Shown one piece after another: positions 12,201 to 23,088 of a stretch of 64,000 nt of DNA; the stretch's first letter is position 1, and every line of letters begins with the position of its first letter. A program made the translations under genes and the position numbers. The stretch comes from Epinephelus fuscoguttatus (taxonomy: Eukaryota > Chordata > Actinopteri > Perciformes > Serranidae), in NCBI RefSeq assembly GCF_011397635.1, contig NC_064769.1, positions 40,573,033-40,637,032 of the forward strand, written 5' to 3'. The notes under the pieces were generated by a model. It was not told where the DNA came from and ran no database searches. It saw only the letters and a list, made by a program, of their open reading frames with translations.

Positions 12201-13006
12201 CGAGGAACTGTACATCTGAACCAGTGACTCAGATATGACCAAAATATTTATGAAGAATATCAACTGATTGTTTTAGCGCCAACAATACAGAAATACATTG
12301 AGATTCATGGTGCGATTATCAGCCCTCAATAAACACTGGTTTATTTATTTAAAAAAAAAAAAAAAAAGATTAAAGTTTAAAATCTGCAGTTTCATTCAAT
12401 GATTCATTGAATCTGCCAAATACCTACATCTGGAAGAATCATGGGGCGAAAAAAAATGTGCACATTTCTCTGGAAAGAGGGAACAATTTAAAAAGTGCAA
12501 TAACCTAACAAAGTTGTCTAAAGGAGAGTTTGTCTTTAATGCACCAAAGTGCAGCGATTGGTAACAGTAATCAGTATTTTTATGGTGCAGAGCTGGGCGC
12601 AGTGACTCTGGTGCAGTGAGTAGTAACAAAGGTGTTGAACAGTTTTACCCATAATTCCATGTGGCAGCTGGTATACGGGACGTTTATCAGCAGCCAGGGT
12701 CTAAAGGTCTGAAGAGAAGCCTGACATCCGTCCTGCAGGGACAGCAGCCTCGTCCCGTCTGTGGAGACACATGACAAACTGAGGTCTGTGGTTCTAGCGC
12801 TCCTGCAGGGGGCGTTCAGTCTGCTGGGACAAAACTGACACGAGATGACATGTGACAGCCTGAGGACATAAAGCACGAGGGCGAGAGCCTGCAGTTTCTC
12901 CCATTTATTCAGTGTTTTCTGCAACAGCTTGTTATGATTTAAGTTTTATGTATTTTTGGACTTTGAGAAAAAAAACAAAAAAAAACAAAACAAAAAAAAA
13001 CACAAA

Positions 13007-13037
<31 letters not shown>

Positions 13038-13823
13038 CAAAAGGTTTGATCTCCAAAATCAAGCTAACTTGGTTCTGTAAGGTTCCACCTGTGAGCCAAT
13101 CAGGACTCTGAAAACACTAAAGAGGACCAATCAGGTTCTGCGTCTGTTGCGTCAGTGCTGACTGGTCACTTCCTGTAGTAACAGTTATTTACTGAATGCT
13201 TCCTGGAATCATGTGTTTAATAACCAACCGTTTTCTTCAGTGGACACGTTCAGCGCTGTGTCACAGCTTCCTCCTGTGGGAGGAGTCAGGTGTTTCTGAC
13301 CCACCACAACATGAACACTGATGACATCACAGATGGTGAACGAATCAAACTCACCCTCCAGACTGACAGCAGAGTGTCTGATGAGCGACAGGCGAACAGA
13401 CAGTGATCCGTCACTGCAGCGGTACTGAGGCTGCCCCAGGTCCACCGCCTCTCCATCATCACCGCCATCGCCGCCACGCTCCAACACTGATAACAACACA
13501 TCAGCTGACAGTGTGAAATTAATCACGTCACAAACACAAACAGATCTTTGCACTGACTGATCAGCTGTTGGAGTCTGATGGTGACAGACCGACCTGTTAG
13601 TGCCACAGGTCACCACAGGTCACCACAGGTCACCACAGGTCACCACTCATACTGAGGGCTCTAAATTTTACGTTTCAATATGTAAATGAGGAACAACAAC
13701 AACAACAACAATAATAACAACAACAAGAGGAATAATAATAACAATAATAATAAACAACAACAATAACAACAACCCTCAGATCAACAGATTAACTCCTGAA
13801 ACATTTAATAATCTACAGATTCT

Positions 13824-13856
<33 letters not shown>

Positions 13857-14286
13857 GTCACTCTGATTAATTCGGTTTAATACGTAGAGAATTTAAAGTG
13901 ACGTCATGAACTGATAAAAGCCAATAAAAAGGAAACTTTGGATGATGTAAAAATGAGCATGCGTGAGCAGAGTTCACTTATTCATCCTCCTGTTCATCTC
14001 AGGTGGGTGTGTGTGTGTGTGTGCGTGTGCGTGTGCGTGTGCGTGTGTGTTCGTTCTTACCTTTAACGAACCTCCACACCGGCACCGGGACAAACCCTCT
14101 GCTGCTGAGCGGCTCTTCCGGCGGTTCAATGTCCGGGAGCAGCGGCTCCAGGCTGGCCAGAGCTCCGTCCGCGTCCCGGTGCGGTTCCTGTGCCGTGTTG
14201 AGGCGGGCTAGAGTCACCGAACTGATCCAAACCCAGGCCATCATCATCATAATCATCATCATCACCTGTCCGGGAGACGCCAACAT
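9216..14286 (-). CDS. Predicted secreted ZP-N-like protein with mucin-type repeat
   Basis: Five exons: 14061-14286, 13355-13486, 12649-12758, 11720-11971, and 11621 down into the repeat. Junctions are GT-AG and in phase. Exon 1 starts with a hydrophobic Met-rich leader (MMMIMMMMAWVW), likely a signal peptide. Exons 2 to 4 hold four cysteines (YRCSD, DGCQ, TSCH, VAAC) spaced as in a ZP-N domain, with an NGS glycosylation site; exons 4 and 5 may form a second, related fold. Exon 5 then has two related motifs (LWELWNFEEVPVEPF and FELWGFNIIPDGPF), CKSTAPP repeats, and a long SSTTTGV/A repeat. Two irregular units (about 10220 and 9937) break the Thr-rich frame, so the C-terminus is uncertain. I do not recognise the gene; a ZP-N-containing family such as CIROZ is only a suggestion. 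Confidence 0.6.
9317..11085. repeat. 21-bp coding minisatellite (about 84 units)
   Basis: Head-to-tail copies of GGAAGAGGCGCCAGTTGTGG plus T, with GGAGGA, GACGCC and GCAGCA variants in blocks. Read on the minus strand in the frame of the upstream exon, each unit encodes SSTTTGA or SSTTTGV, seven residues rich in Thr/Ser. Nearly all units are exactly 21 bp; exceptions are an 18-bp unit near 9920 and 19-bp units near 9937 and 10220, the latter two shifting the frame. Confidence 0.95.
11086..11295. repeat. Second 21-bp repeat block in the same exon
   Basis: About ten units of GGTGGAGTCGTGCTTTTGCA plus A, with interspersed GGTCGTTGGAGTCGTACTGG units. On the minus strand they encode CKSTTPP, CKSTAPP and TTTSTTPP units in the same frame as the adjacent 21-bp array. 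Because both blocks keep a 7-codon period, the two arrays probably share an origin. Each CKST unit adds one cysteine. Confidence 0.85.
12960..13036. repeat. Poly-A / (CAA)n tract
   Basis: A-rich stretch passing into a pure (CAA)n run at about 13010-13036, in an intron of the ZP-N-like gene. A further AAC/AAT-rich tract is at about 13692-13772 and a (GT)n run at 13831-13856. Confidence 0.8.
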
Positions 14287-14654
14287 GCTCCGCTCCGCCG
14301 GGAACCACCGAAGAACCGCTGCAGGTTGCAGCAGGTTTAAGAAGGCTGCACACACACCTGTGCTCACCTGCACCGTGATTGGATCATTACAACCGGAAGC
14401 TGAGCCGCTGAGTTCGCACGTGCGGGCTCATCTGATTTGATCAAATAAAGTTACTGAAAGAGTTTCATCAAAATAAGGATACAAACTGTGTCTGCCCTGT
14501 TTGTTTGTTTGTTAATGAGTGAGATTTGGTTGGAGGGGGTGGGTCCGTGACGTAAGCAGGAGATAAAGTCCAGATATGAGAGGTCAGAGGTCAGAAGATG
14601 ATCTGATATTAACTCAAGTTATATTGATTATAATAAATGTGATGACATGTTGAA

Positions 14655-14725
14655 AGTGACAGCAGGAGGTCTGGACTCTGGACTCTGGGGTCTGGACTCT
14701 GGGGTCTGGACTCTGGGGTCTGGAG
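14655..14725. repeat. 14-bp tandem repeat
   Basis: About four copies of CTCTGGGGTCTGGA or close variants. It lies upstream of the ZP-N-like gene start and before a LINE fragment. No function is evident. Confidence 0.75.
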
Positions 14726-14864
14726 GCCTCCAGCCTCAGGCAGCGTCCAGGGGAGAATCCTCCTGAGCAGGTTGGTGACATCACGACCAGTAATGACCAG
14801 TTTGCTTTTAAACACGTCACTGTTTGATAGTATTGATCCTGAGGAGTGATAATGGTAGAGGGGT

Positions 14865-15125
14865 CCCTACATGGATCATCAGGCTGTGCAGGTTAGATGG
14901 AGGTGCTCTGTATCTGAACCATTTCCTGTTCAACAGGACGCCATTCAGTCTGCTTGTCTTTCATATGTGAACATGGTTAAATACAGTAAGACAGGCTGTA
15001 TGGTTAGCAACACCTTAATAAATCATCTTATGTACGCAGATGATTTCTTCTGCCCATATAGTGATGACCTACAACAGCTGATGAAGATTTGTTCCAACTG
15101 TGGTGCAGATGTTAAAATATAATGA
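14865..15125 (+). mobile_element. LINE reverse-transcriptase fragment (YADD box)
   Basis: A plus-strand open frame from 14871 to 15122 contains NTLINHLMYADDFFCPYSDD, with the YADD catalytic box of reverse transcriptases, followed by a helical LQQLMKICSNCGAD segment as in non-LTR elements. The rest of the element is missing on both sides, so this is a short truncated relic. Confidence 0.65.
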
Positions 15126-15301
15126 TATAATAAAATAATAATTAATAATAAAAGAGCAACATGATGATTGTTGGAAAATGAGTATTTCCTGAACTTTTTA
15201 TCTGGTGTTGCTCTGAAAGTGTGTGATGAGATAAACATCTTCGTCATTATATTGTCAGTGATTTATCTGATGATATCTACAGACACAGTGTCACAAGTTG
15301 T

Positions 15302-15315
15302 AACACACACACACA

Positions 15316-15347
<32 letters not shown>

Positions 15348-15349
15348 TA
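15302..15349. repeat. (CA)n microsatellite
   Basis: A dinucleotide run with one CCC interruption, located between hsdl2 and the ZP-N-like gene. Confidence 0.95.
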
Positions 15350-15449
15350 AAACATCATGAATGTTTTTGTTTGGTCCCCGTGTGTTTCGGCCCAAACAGT
15401 TGACGTACAGTACTTGTGAGGACGTTATGATGAAAGACGCAGCCGTCAC

Positions 15450-15473
15450 TTTATTATCAAGGTGGATTTTATT
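15450..15473 (-). terminator. Candidate hsdl2 polyadenylation signals
   Basis: Two minus-strand AATAAA hexamers (at 15468-15473 and 15450-15455) occur 113 to 136 nt beyond the hsdl2 stop codon. Their position fits a short 3' UTR, but no transcript evidence is available here. Confidence 0.5.
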
Positions 15474-15585
15474 AACACATATTACTATTCTTTCCTTAGT
15501 AAGGCAACATGTACAGCTTCAAACAGGAGGCGGGGCCTGACAGCGGCCGGGGCGGGGCTTGACGGGGCGGGGCGGGGCTTCAGTC

Positions 15586-18500
15586 TCACAGTTTGGCCTT
15601 GTTCATGCGGCTCATGAGTTTCTCCAGTTTCATGGCAAGCGTCATGTCACCTTTGATCCGCAGTTTCCCCGCCATGAAGGCCAGCGTGGGCTTCAGCTTC
15701 CCTGAAACAACAAGCAGGAAAGCACAACCGTTACCATGGAAACAACAATGATGCAGGGTCCCACTGAGACCATCGCTACGGTTACGGCATCATGTGTCAT
15801 TCTCAGCATTACCGTGGTGACAGCTCACCTGCAAACATCTTAGTGAAGTCACTGGAGTCCATCGTCATGATGACGTCAGCTTTGACGGGTGGCTGGCCCT
15901 GACCAGCGCTGCCGGGGCCGCTCTTCAAGTCCAGGAACCAAACGCCCGAGTGATCTCCTTATATGGACATAAACACTTTCAGGTTAATGACACGCCCACT
16001 GGATCTCCTTATATGGACATCCTCCTTCTGACAGATTGTTACCTGACAGGTCAAACTGATAAACGCCCTGCGTTGACTTGACAACATCTTCGTTAATGAT
16101 TCCTCTGATGACATCAAACGTGCTTTCTATTGGTCCACTGGAGGGAGGTGTGGCTGACGATGATGATGGTGGTTTGAAGGCTGGGGTCGCCCCTAACGAC
16201 AAGGAAACAAAAACAGGTCATTTCATGAGGTGTTTTGTAAATCATGCAATATATTTTATAACATTATTCTATGCTGTGATTGGTCGTTCAAAGCTACGGA
16301 CAACAGTTTCAATTTGTTTTAGTAGAGATGGTAATAGTACACTAACAGTATGAAAACACAACAGTAGTGCTGGCAGCAGTATTCACAGTATTTGTAGTAT
16401 CGGCTGCAGCGCTGGCAGTAGTATTCACAGTATTTGTAGTATCAGCGCTGGCAGTAGTATTCACAGTATTTGTAGTATCGGCTGCAGTGCTGGCAGTAGT
16501 ATTCACAGTATTTGTAGTATCGGCTGCGGCGCTGGCAGTAGTATTCACAGTATTTGTAGTATCAGTTGCAGTGCTGGCAGTAGTATTCACAGTTGCAGTG
16601 CTGGCAGTAGTATTCACAGTATTTGTAATATCAGCTGCAGTGCTGGCAGTAGTATTCACAGTATTTGTAGTATCAGTTGCAGTGCTGGCAGTAGTATTCA
16701 CAGTATTTGTAATATCAGCTGCAGTGCTGGCAGTAGTATTCACAGTATTCACAGTATTTGTAATATCAGCTGCAGTGCTGGCAGTAGTATTCACAGTATT
16801 TGTAATATCGGCTGCAGTGCTGGCAGTAGTATTCACAGTATTTGTAATATCAGCTGCAGTGCTGGCAGTAGTATTCACAGTATTTGTAGTATCAGCGCTG
16901 GCAGTAGTATTCACAGTATTTGTAGTATCGGCTGCAGTGCTGGCAGTAGTATTCACAGTATTTGTAGTATCAGCGCTGGCAGTAGTATTCACAGTATTTG
17001 TAGTATCGGCTGCAGTGCTGGCAGTAGTATTCACAGTATTTGTAGTATCAGCGCTGGCAGTAGTATTCACAGTATTTGTAGTATCGGCTGCAGCGCTGGC
17101 AGTAGTATTCACAGTATTTGTAGTATCAGCGCTGGCAGTAGTATTCACAGTATTTGTAGTATCGGCTGCAGTGCTGGCAGTAGTATTCACAGTATTTGTA
17201 GTATCGGCTGCAGTGCTGGCAGTAGTATTCACAGTATTTGTAGTATCGGCTGCAGTGCTGGCAGTAGTATTCACAGTATTTGTAGTATCGGCTGCGGCGC
17301 TGGCAGTAGTATTCACAGTATTTGTAGTATCGGCTGCAGTGCTGGCAGTAGTATTCACAGTATTTGTAGTATCGGCTGCGGCGCTGGCAGTAGTATTCAC
17401 AGTATTTGTAGTATCAGTTGCAGTGCTGGCAGTAGTATTCACAGTTGCAGTGCTGGCAGTAGTATTCACAGTATTTGTAATATCAGTTGCAGTGCTGGCA
17501 GTAGTATTCACAGTATTTGTAGTATCGGCTGCAGTGCTGGCAGTAGTATTCACAGTATTTGTAATATCAGTTGCAGTGCTGGCAGTAGTATTCACAGTTG
17601 CAGTGCTGGCAGTAGTATTCACAGTATTTGTAATATCAGTTGCAGTGCTGGCAGTAGTATTCACAGTATTTGTAGTATCGGCTGCAGTGCTGGCAGTAGT
17701 ATTCACAGTTGCAGTGCTGGCAGTAGTATTCACAGTATTTGTAATATCAGCTGCAGTGCTGGCAGTAGTATTCACAGTATTTGTAGTATCAGTTGCAGTG
17801 CTGGCAGTAGTATTCACAGTTGCAGTGCTGGCAGTAGTATTCACAGTATTTGTAATATCAGCTGCAGTGCTGGCAGTAGTATTCACAGTATTTGTAGTAT
17901 CGGCTGCAGTGCTGGCAGTAGTATTCACAGTATTTGTAATATCAGCTGCAGTGCTGGCAGTAGTATTCACAGTATTTGTAATATCAGCTGCAGTGCTGGC
18001 AGTAGTATTCACAGTTGCAGTGCTGGCAGTAGTATTCACAGTATTTGTAATATCAGCTGCAGTGCTGGCAGTAGTATTCACAGTATTTGTAGTATCAGCT
18101 GCGGCGCTGGCAGTAGTATTCATAGTATTTGTAGTATCGGCTGCAGTGCTGACAGTAGTATTCACAGTATTTGTAGTATCAGCTGCGGCACTGGCAGTAG
18201 TATTCATAGTATTTGTAGTATCGGCTGCAGTGCTGGCAGTAGTATTCACAGTATTTGTAGTATCAGCTGCGGCGCTGGCAGTAGTATTCATAGTATTTGT
18301 AGTATCGGCTGCAGTGCTGACAGTAGTATTCACAGTATTTGTAGTATCAGCTGCGGCGCTGGCAGTAGTATTCATAGTATTTGTAGTATCGGCTGCAGTG
18401 CTGGCAGTAGTATTCATAGTATTTGTAGTATCAGCTGCAGCGCTGGCAGTAGTATTCACAGTATTTGTAGTATCGGCTGCGGCGCTGGCAGTAGTATTCA

Positions 18501-19988
18501 CAGTATTTGTAGTGTCTGCAGTATTTACCGTGTTGCTCCATCTGTTTGGCCAGCGCCTCCGGTGCTTCGTCCAGAAAGAAGTCTGGCAGCAGGGGGTGAC
18601 CTGTCGACCAATCAAAGACCACCGTCAGTACCATATGACAGCAAGTGGAAATGCGAGGTCAGCGTTAGAATAGAATATGTCTTCATTGTCACTGTGTAAG
18701 TACTACAAGGAAATTACAGGGGGCTCATCACAGTGTAATTTTGTTGTAGTACTGACAATAAAGGCATAGCTTAGTTAGCGTGCGTCACCTGGCAGGACGG
18801 CGTACTGATCAAAGTCTTTGACTCCCTGTTCCTTCAGGATGTCCTCGTCCACTACGAAGTGACCCGTGTAGTCCTTTGGACAGGACAGGATGGCGTAGGC
18901 GGCGTCCGCCATGATGTCAGCTGTACGACACTGTTTACTGATGCCCTCTCCACCCAACATGTCCATAGCTGCTGTCTGGATCGCTACGGCAACAACACAC
19001 AGGTCAGAGCAGGGTTAGCGTCATCTGTTAGCATGCTAGTTTACTATAAGAGTCTATGAGGAATCTGTCAGCATGCTAATTTACTATGAGCCTGTTAGCA
19101 CGCTAATTTACCACGAGGAGTCTGTCAGCATGCTAATTTACTATGAGCCTGTTAGCACGCTAATTTACCACGAGGAGTCTGTCAGCATGCTAATTTACTA
19201 TAAGAGTCTTTGAGGAGTCTGTTAGCATGCTAATTTACTATAAGAGTCTTTGAGGAGTCTGTCAGCATGCTAATTTACTATAAGAGTCTTTGAGGAGTCT
19301 GTCAGCATGCTAATTTACTATAAGAGTCTTTGAGGAGTCTGTTAGCATGCTAACATTTAGCCACTGACCGGTTTTAGGCCAAAGCGCGTTGACAGCAATT
19401 TGACCTCTGAACTCTTCGGCCATTCCCAGGACGCACATGGACATGCCGTACTTCGCCATGGTGTACGCTGAACACCAAAACAAAAAAGAGTAGAGTTATT
19501 TCTGCACAGGTCTATGATGGGATGTTGGCTGGTCAGCTGCTATGGTAACCTGTGTGGTTCTTGAACCAGACGGGGTTGAGGTTGAGTGGAGGCGACAGGT
19601 TCAGGATGTGAGGATTTTGACTCTTCAGCAGGTGAGGGATGACCAGCTTAGACCTGAAACATACAGACGCTTGTTAACTGAAGCTCATTAACTGATGTTC
19701 GTCAACTGATGTTCGTTAACTGAAGCTCGTTAACTGAGCGCATTAATAAAAGTTCAGATACTGCGGCATGTTTATTTCTAAGGAACTTGTAGTTGACTAA
19801 CATTAAACACTGCGGCTCATTAACAAAATCATGTTAGCAACACACATCAACACCTTATTAAGAGCCACTCGCAGACACAGCTAGCTAACAACTGCACGTT
19901 TATTGAGGCTCGTTAACTGAAGTTAAGTGAAGCTCGTTGGTAGTACCCTGTCACCTGTAAGTTAAGATCAATAACTGCAGCTAGAAAT

Positions 19989-20029
<41 letters not shown>

Positions 20030-22520
20030 CAGTACGTCAGGTAAGTCCCTCTCAGGTTGATTCCCAGCATCAGGTCCACCTTCTTCATGGGCGTCTCCAG
20101 AGTTCCTGTCAGACTGATGGCGCTGGCATTGTTCACCAGGATGTCGATTCCTGCCAATCAGACACGAGCACAGTGATGACACAGCATCAGGCTCAGACTG
20201 AGCGGCACCACACACATGCTGACACACAAGTTTCTTTATAATATATATAACAATAAACGTTGTGTGTTTTTGTTTTAGATTTAAACAGGATGATGAAAAC
20301 AGCGACCTCCTGTGGCCGTCTACGGTACGCCGTTTTTAAAGCATTAAAGTCGTTGATCTTTAATTTGTCTCATTTCCTGTTGTGGAGTTTTGCTGTCTGC
20401 CCAGGTCGTTTCTGATGTTTTTATTCAACACTGTAAAAAATGTCGTCATACCTCCAAATTTGTCAACAGCTTTCTGAACAGCCTCGTCGACCTGCTTCTC
20501 GTCACGGATGTCGACGACACAAGCCAACGCTTTCCCTCCTGCTGCCTCCACTGAAACAAGAAACACACACAGAGCATGTCAGAACATGACAGGGACGCAA
20601 CCACGACCTTTCATCACGCCGCTGTTGCTTCTTTATACAGAACCTAACAACACTGGCGTGATGCTGCCCCGGCGTTTGGAACAAAGCCTGTAAAAAAAAA
20701 AAAAGACACCATCACGTAACCATAGTGACGTGACACATCAGTTTTTGGGTGTTTTAAAGCCTCAATTTCAGCACCTCAGCCGTCACCATACTGGTTTGTG
20801 GAGCCAGGAGTGACCATATATGGATAGGGGGTGGAGCTAACACTAGCTGCTAGCCTGTTAGCTCCTCACCCTCCTGAGCAGCGGTGTAGATGGTTCCGGG
20901 GAGTTTGGGGTGGGGTTCGGCGGTCTTGGCAGCGATGATGATGTTGGCACCGTCTCTGGCGGCCTTCAGAGCGATGGCTTTACCGATCCCTCGGCTCGCT
21001 CCGGTGATGAAGAGCGTGCGGCCGGCTAACTTCCTGTAACAGAAAGAAGAGAAGATGTGGGTCTTTGCTGTTGTGCAGCGGCAGACAGATTATGGTGTGT
21101 CTGAACAGAGACATGTTTAACGTGCAGGCCGGCCGCCAGCTCTCCCACATCTCTTCATTTATTCATCTCCTTTACAAATGATTAACGATCAATTCGACTG
21201 CTCATGATTAAAGAACAACATATAAACTTTATCAATACAAAAACATGTCGCAGGTTTTTGCGCTGACAGATGATGAAACCTGACGATGAAGATGAGACGA
21301 AGATGACATGACTACACGTGACGTAGTCTCATGAGAACATGAAAATTCTTTCTTTTTAAAGTAATAAGAAAAATAAGAGTTTATTTGCAGTGTGGTCGTG
21401 ATGAGTGTTTGACAGTTAATGTTTGACTCCCTGAGGCTTTTCCCCGCTGTGAGCGAGACTGTGAGTGAGGCTGTGAGAGCTGTGAGTGGAACTGTGAGAG
21501 GAGCTGTGAGAGCTGTGAGCGGAGCTGTGAGAGGAGCTGTGAGTGAGGCTGTGAGCGAGGTTGTGAGAGGAGCTGTGAGCGGAGCTGTGTGAGGAGCTGT
21601 GAGCGAGGCTGTGAGAGGAGCTGTAAGCGAGGCTGTGAGCGAGGCTGTGAGAGCTGTGAGCGGAGCTGTGAGAGAGGCTGTGAGAGGAGCTGTGAGCGGA
21701 GCTGTGAGCGAGGCTGTGAGCGAGGCTGTGAGCGAGGCTGTGAGAGCTGTGAGAGGAGCTGTGAGAGAGGCTGTGAGAGGAGCTGTGAGCGGAGCTGTGA
21801 GCGAGGCTGTGAGCGAGGCTGTGAGCGAGGCTGTGAGAGCTGTGAGAGGAGCTGTGAGCGAGGCTGTGAGAGCTGTGAACGGAGCTGTGAGAGGAGCTGT
21901 GAGCGAGGCTGTGAGCGAGGCTGTGAGCGGAGCTGTGAACGGAGCTGTGAGCGAGGCTGTGAACGGAGCTGTGAGCAGAGCTGTGAGCGAGGCTGTGAAC
22001 GGAGCTGTGAGCGAGGCTGTGAGCGGAGCTGTGAGCAGAGCTGTAAGCGCGGCTGTGAGCGGAGCTGTGAACGGAGCTGTGAGCGAGGCTGTGAACGGAG
22101 CTGTGAACGGAGCTGTGAGCGAGGCTGTGAACGGAGCTGTGAGCGAGGCTGTGAATGGAACTGTGAGCGGAGTTGTGAGTGGAGCTGTGAGCAGAGCTGT
22201 GAGCGAGGCTGTGAGAGCTGTGAGCAGAGCTGTGAGTGGAGCTGTGAGCGGAGCTGTGAGTGGAGCTGTGAGCGGAGCTGTGAGCGGAGCTGTGAGCGAG
22301 GCTGTGAGAGCTGTGAGCAGAGCTGTGAGCAGAGCTGTGAGCAGAGCTGTGAGTTTGAGGCGTACTGAGCCACAGGCTGTAAAGTCATTTTTCCTGTTTG
22401 CTGTCAGTTGATGGTTGCTGTGTGAGGTGTTTGCACAGTCTGCAGGCTGTTTGCTTCTCTGATGTCCAGCTGAACATTTAAAACAGTTTCTTTCTTCCTG
22501 AAGGCAGAGCTGAAGTCTCT

Positions 22521-22574
<54 letters not shown>

Positions 22575-23036
22575 GTTTCATATGTCAGAGCAGAAAAACC
22601 AACAGTGACGTCATCGCTCACCAAACTCTGCAGAAGAAAATGTCACTTTTAAAATGACTTGGTTGAATAAGACCGAGCACAACTGAACATAGTGCGGTTT
22701 GTGACGCAAAAGAGTTTATGACCGTTCGGCGAGCCGGTTGCACCACCTCTCACTAAGTGTTTACTAACCTTAGTAAAAGTGTAAGTGTTTACTAAATCAA
22801 GATTTAGTCATTACTAAATTAAAATGGGTTGCACCAATTTTACTAGGAATCACGTAGAGCTAGTAATTACTGTTTACTAAATATTTACACCTACCCTAAG
22901 GGTTGTGTAACTGTTACCTAGTTACCTAGTTTGCCGACACGGGATCAAAACCAACTGAAGAAAACAGCAACTATGGCTCGTTTAGAGAGGCTTGCTCTAC
23001 AAAACAGAGAACCCATATATATAGATATATATATAC

Positions 23037-23088
<52 letters not shown>

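Noticed and set aside
16342-18673. Repeat-rich 757- and 768-codon frames, possibly a mucin-like insert in Hsdl2
   Set aside because: The array lies between a good donor (18528) and acceptor (16193) that join in phase, and read-through from exon 8 in the Hsdl2 frame soon hits a stop.
21232-22581. 449-codon minus-strand and 259-270-codon plus-strand frames
   Set aside because: A 12-bp minisatellite in hsdl2 intron 1 with no exon-like borders.
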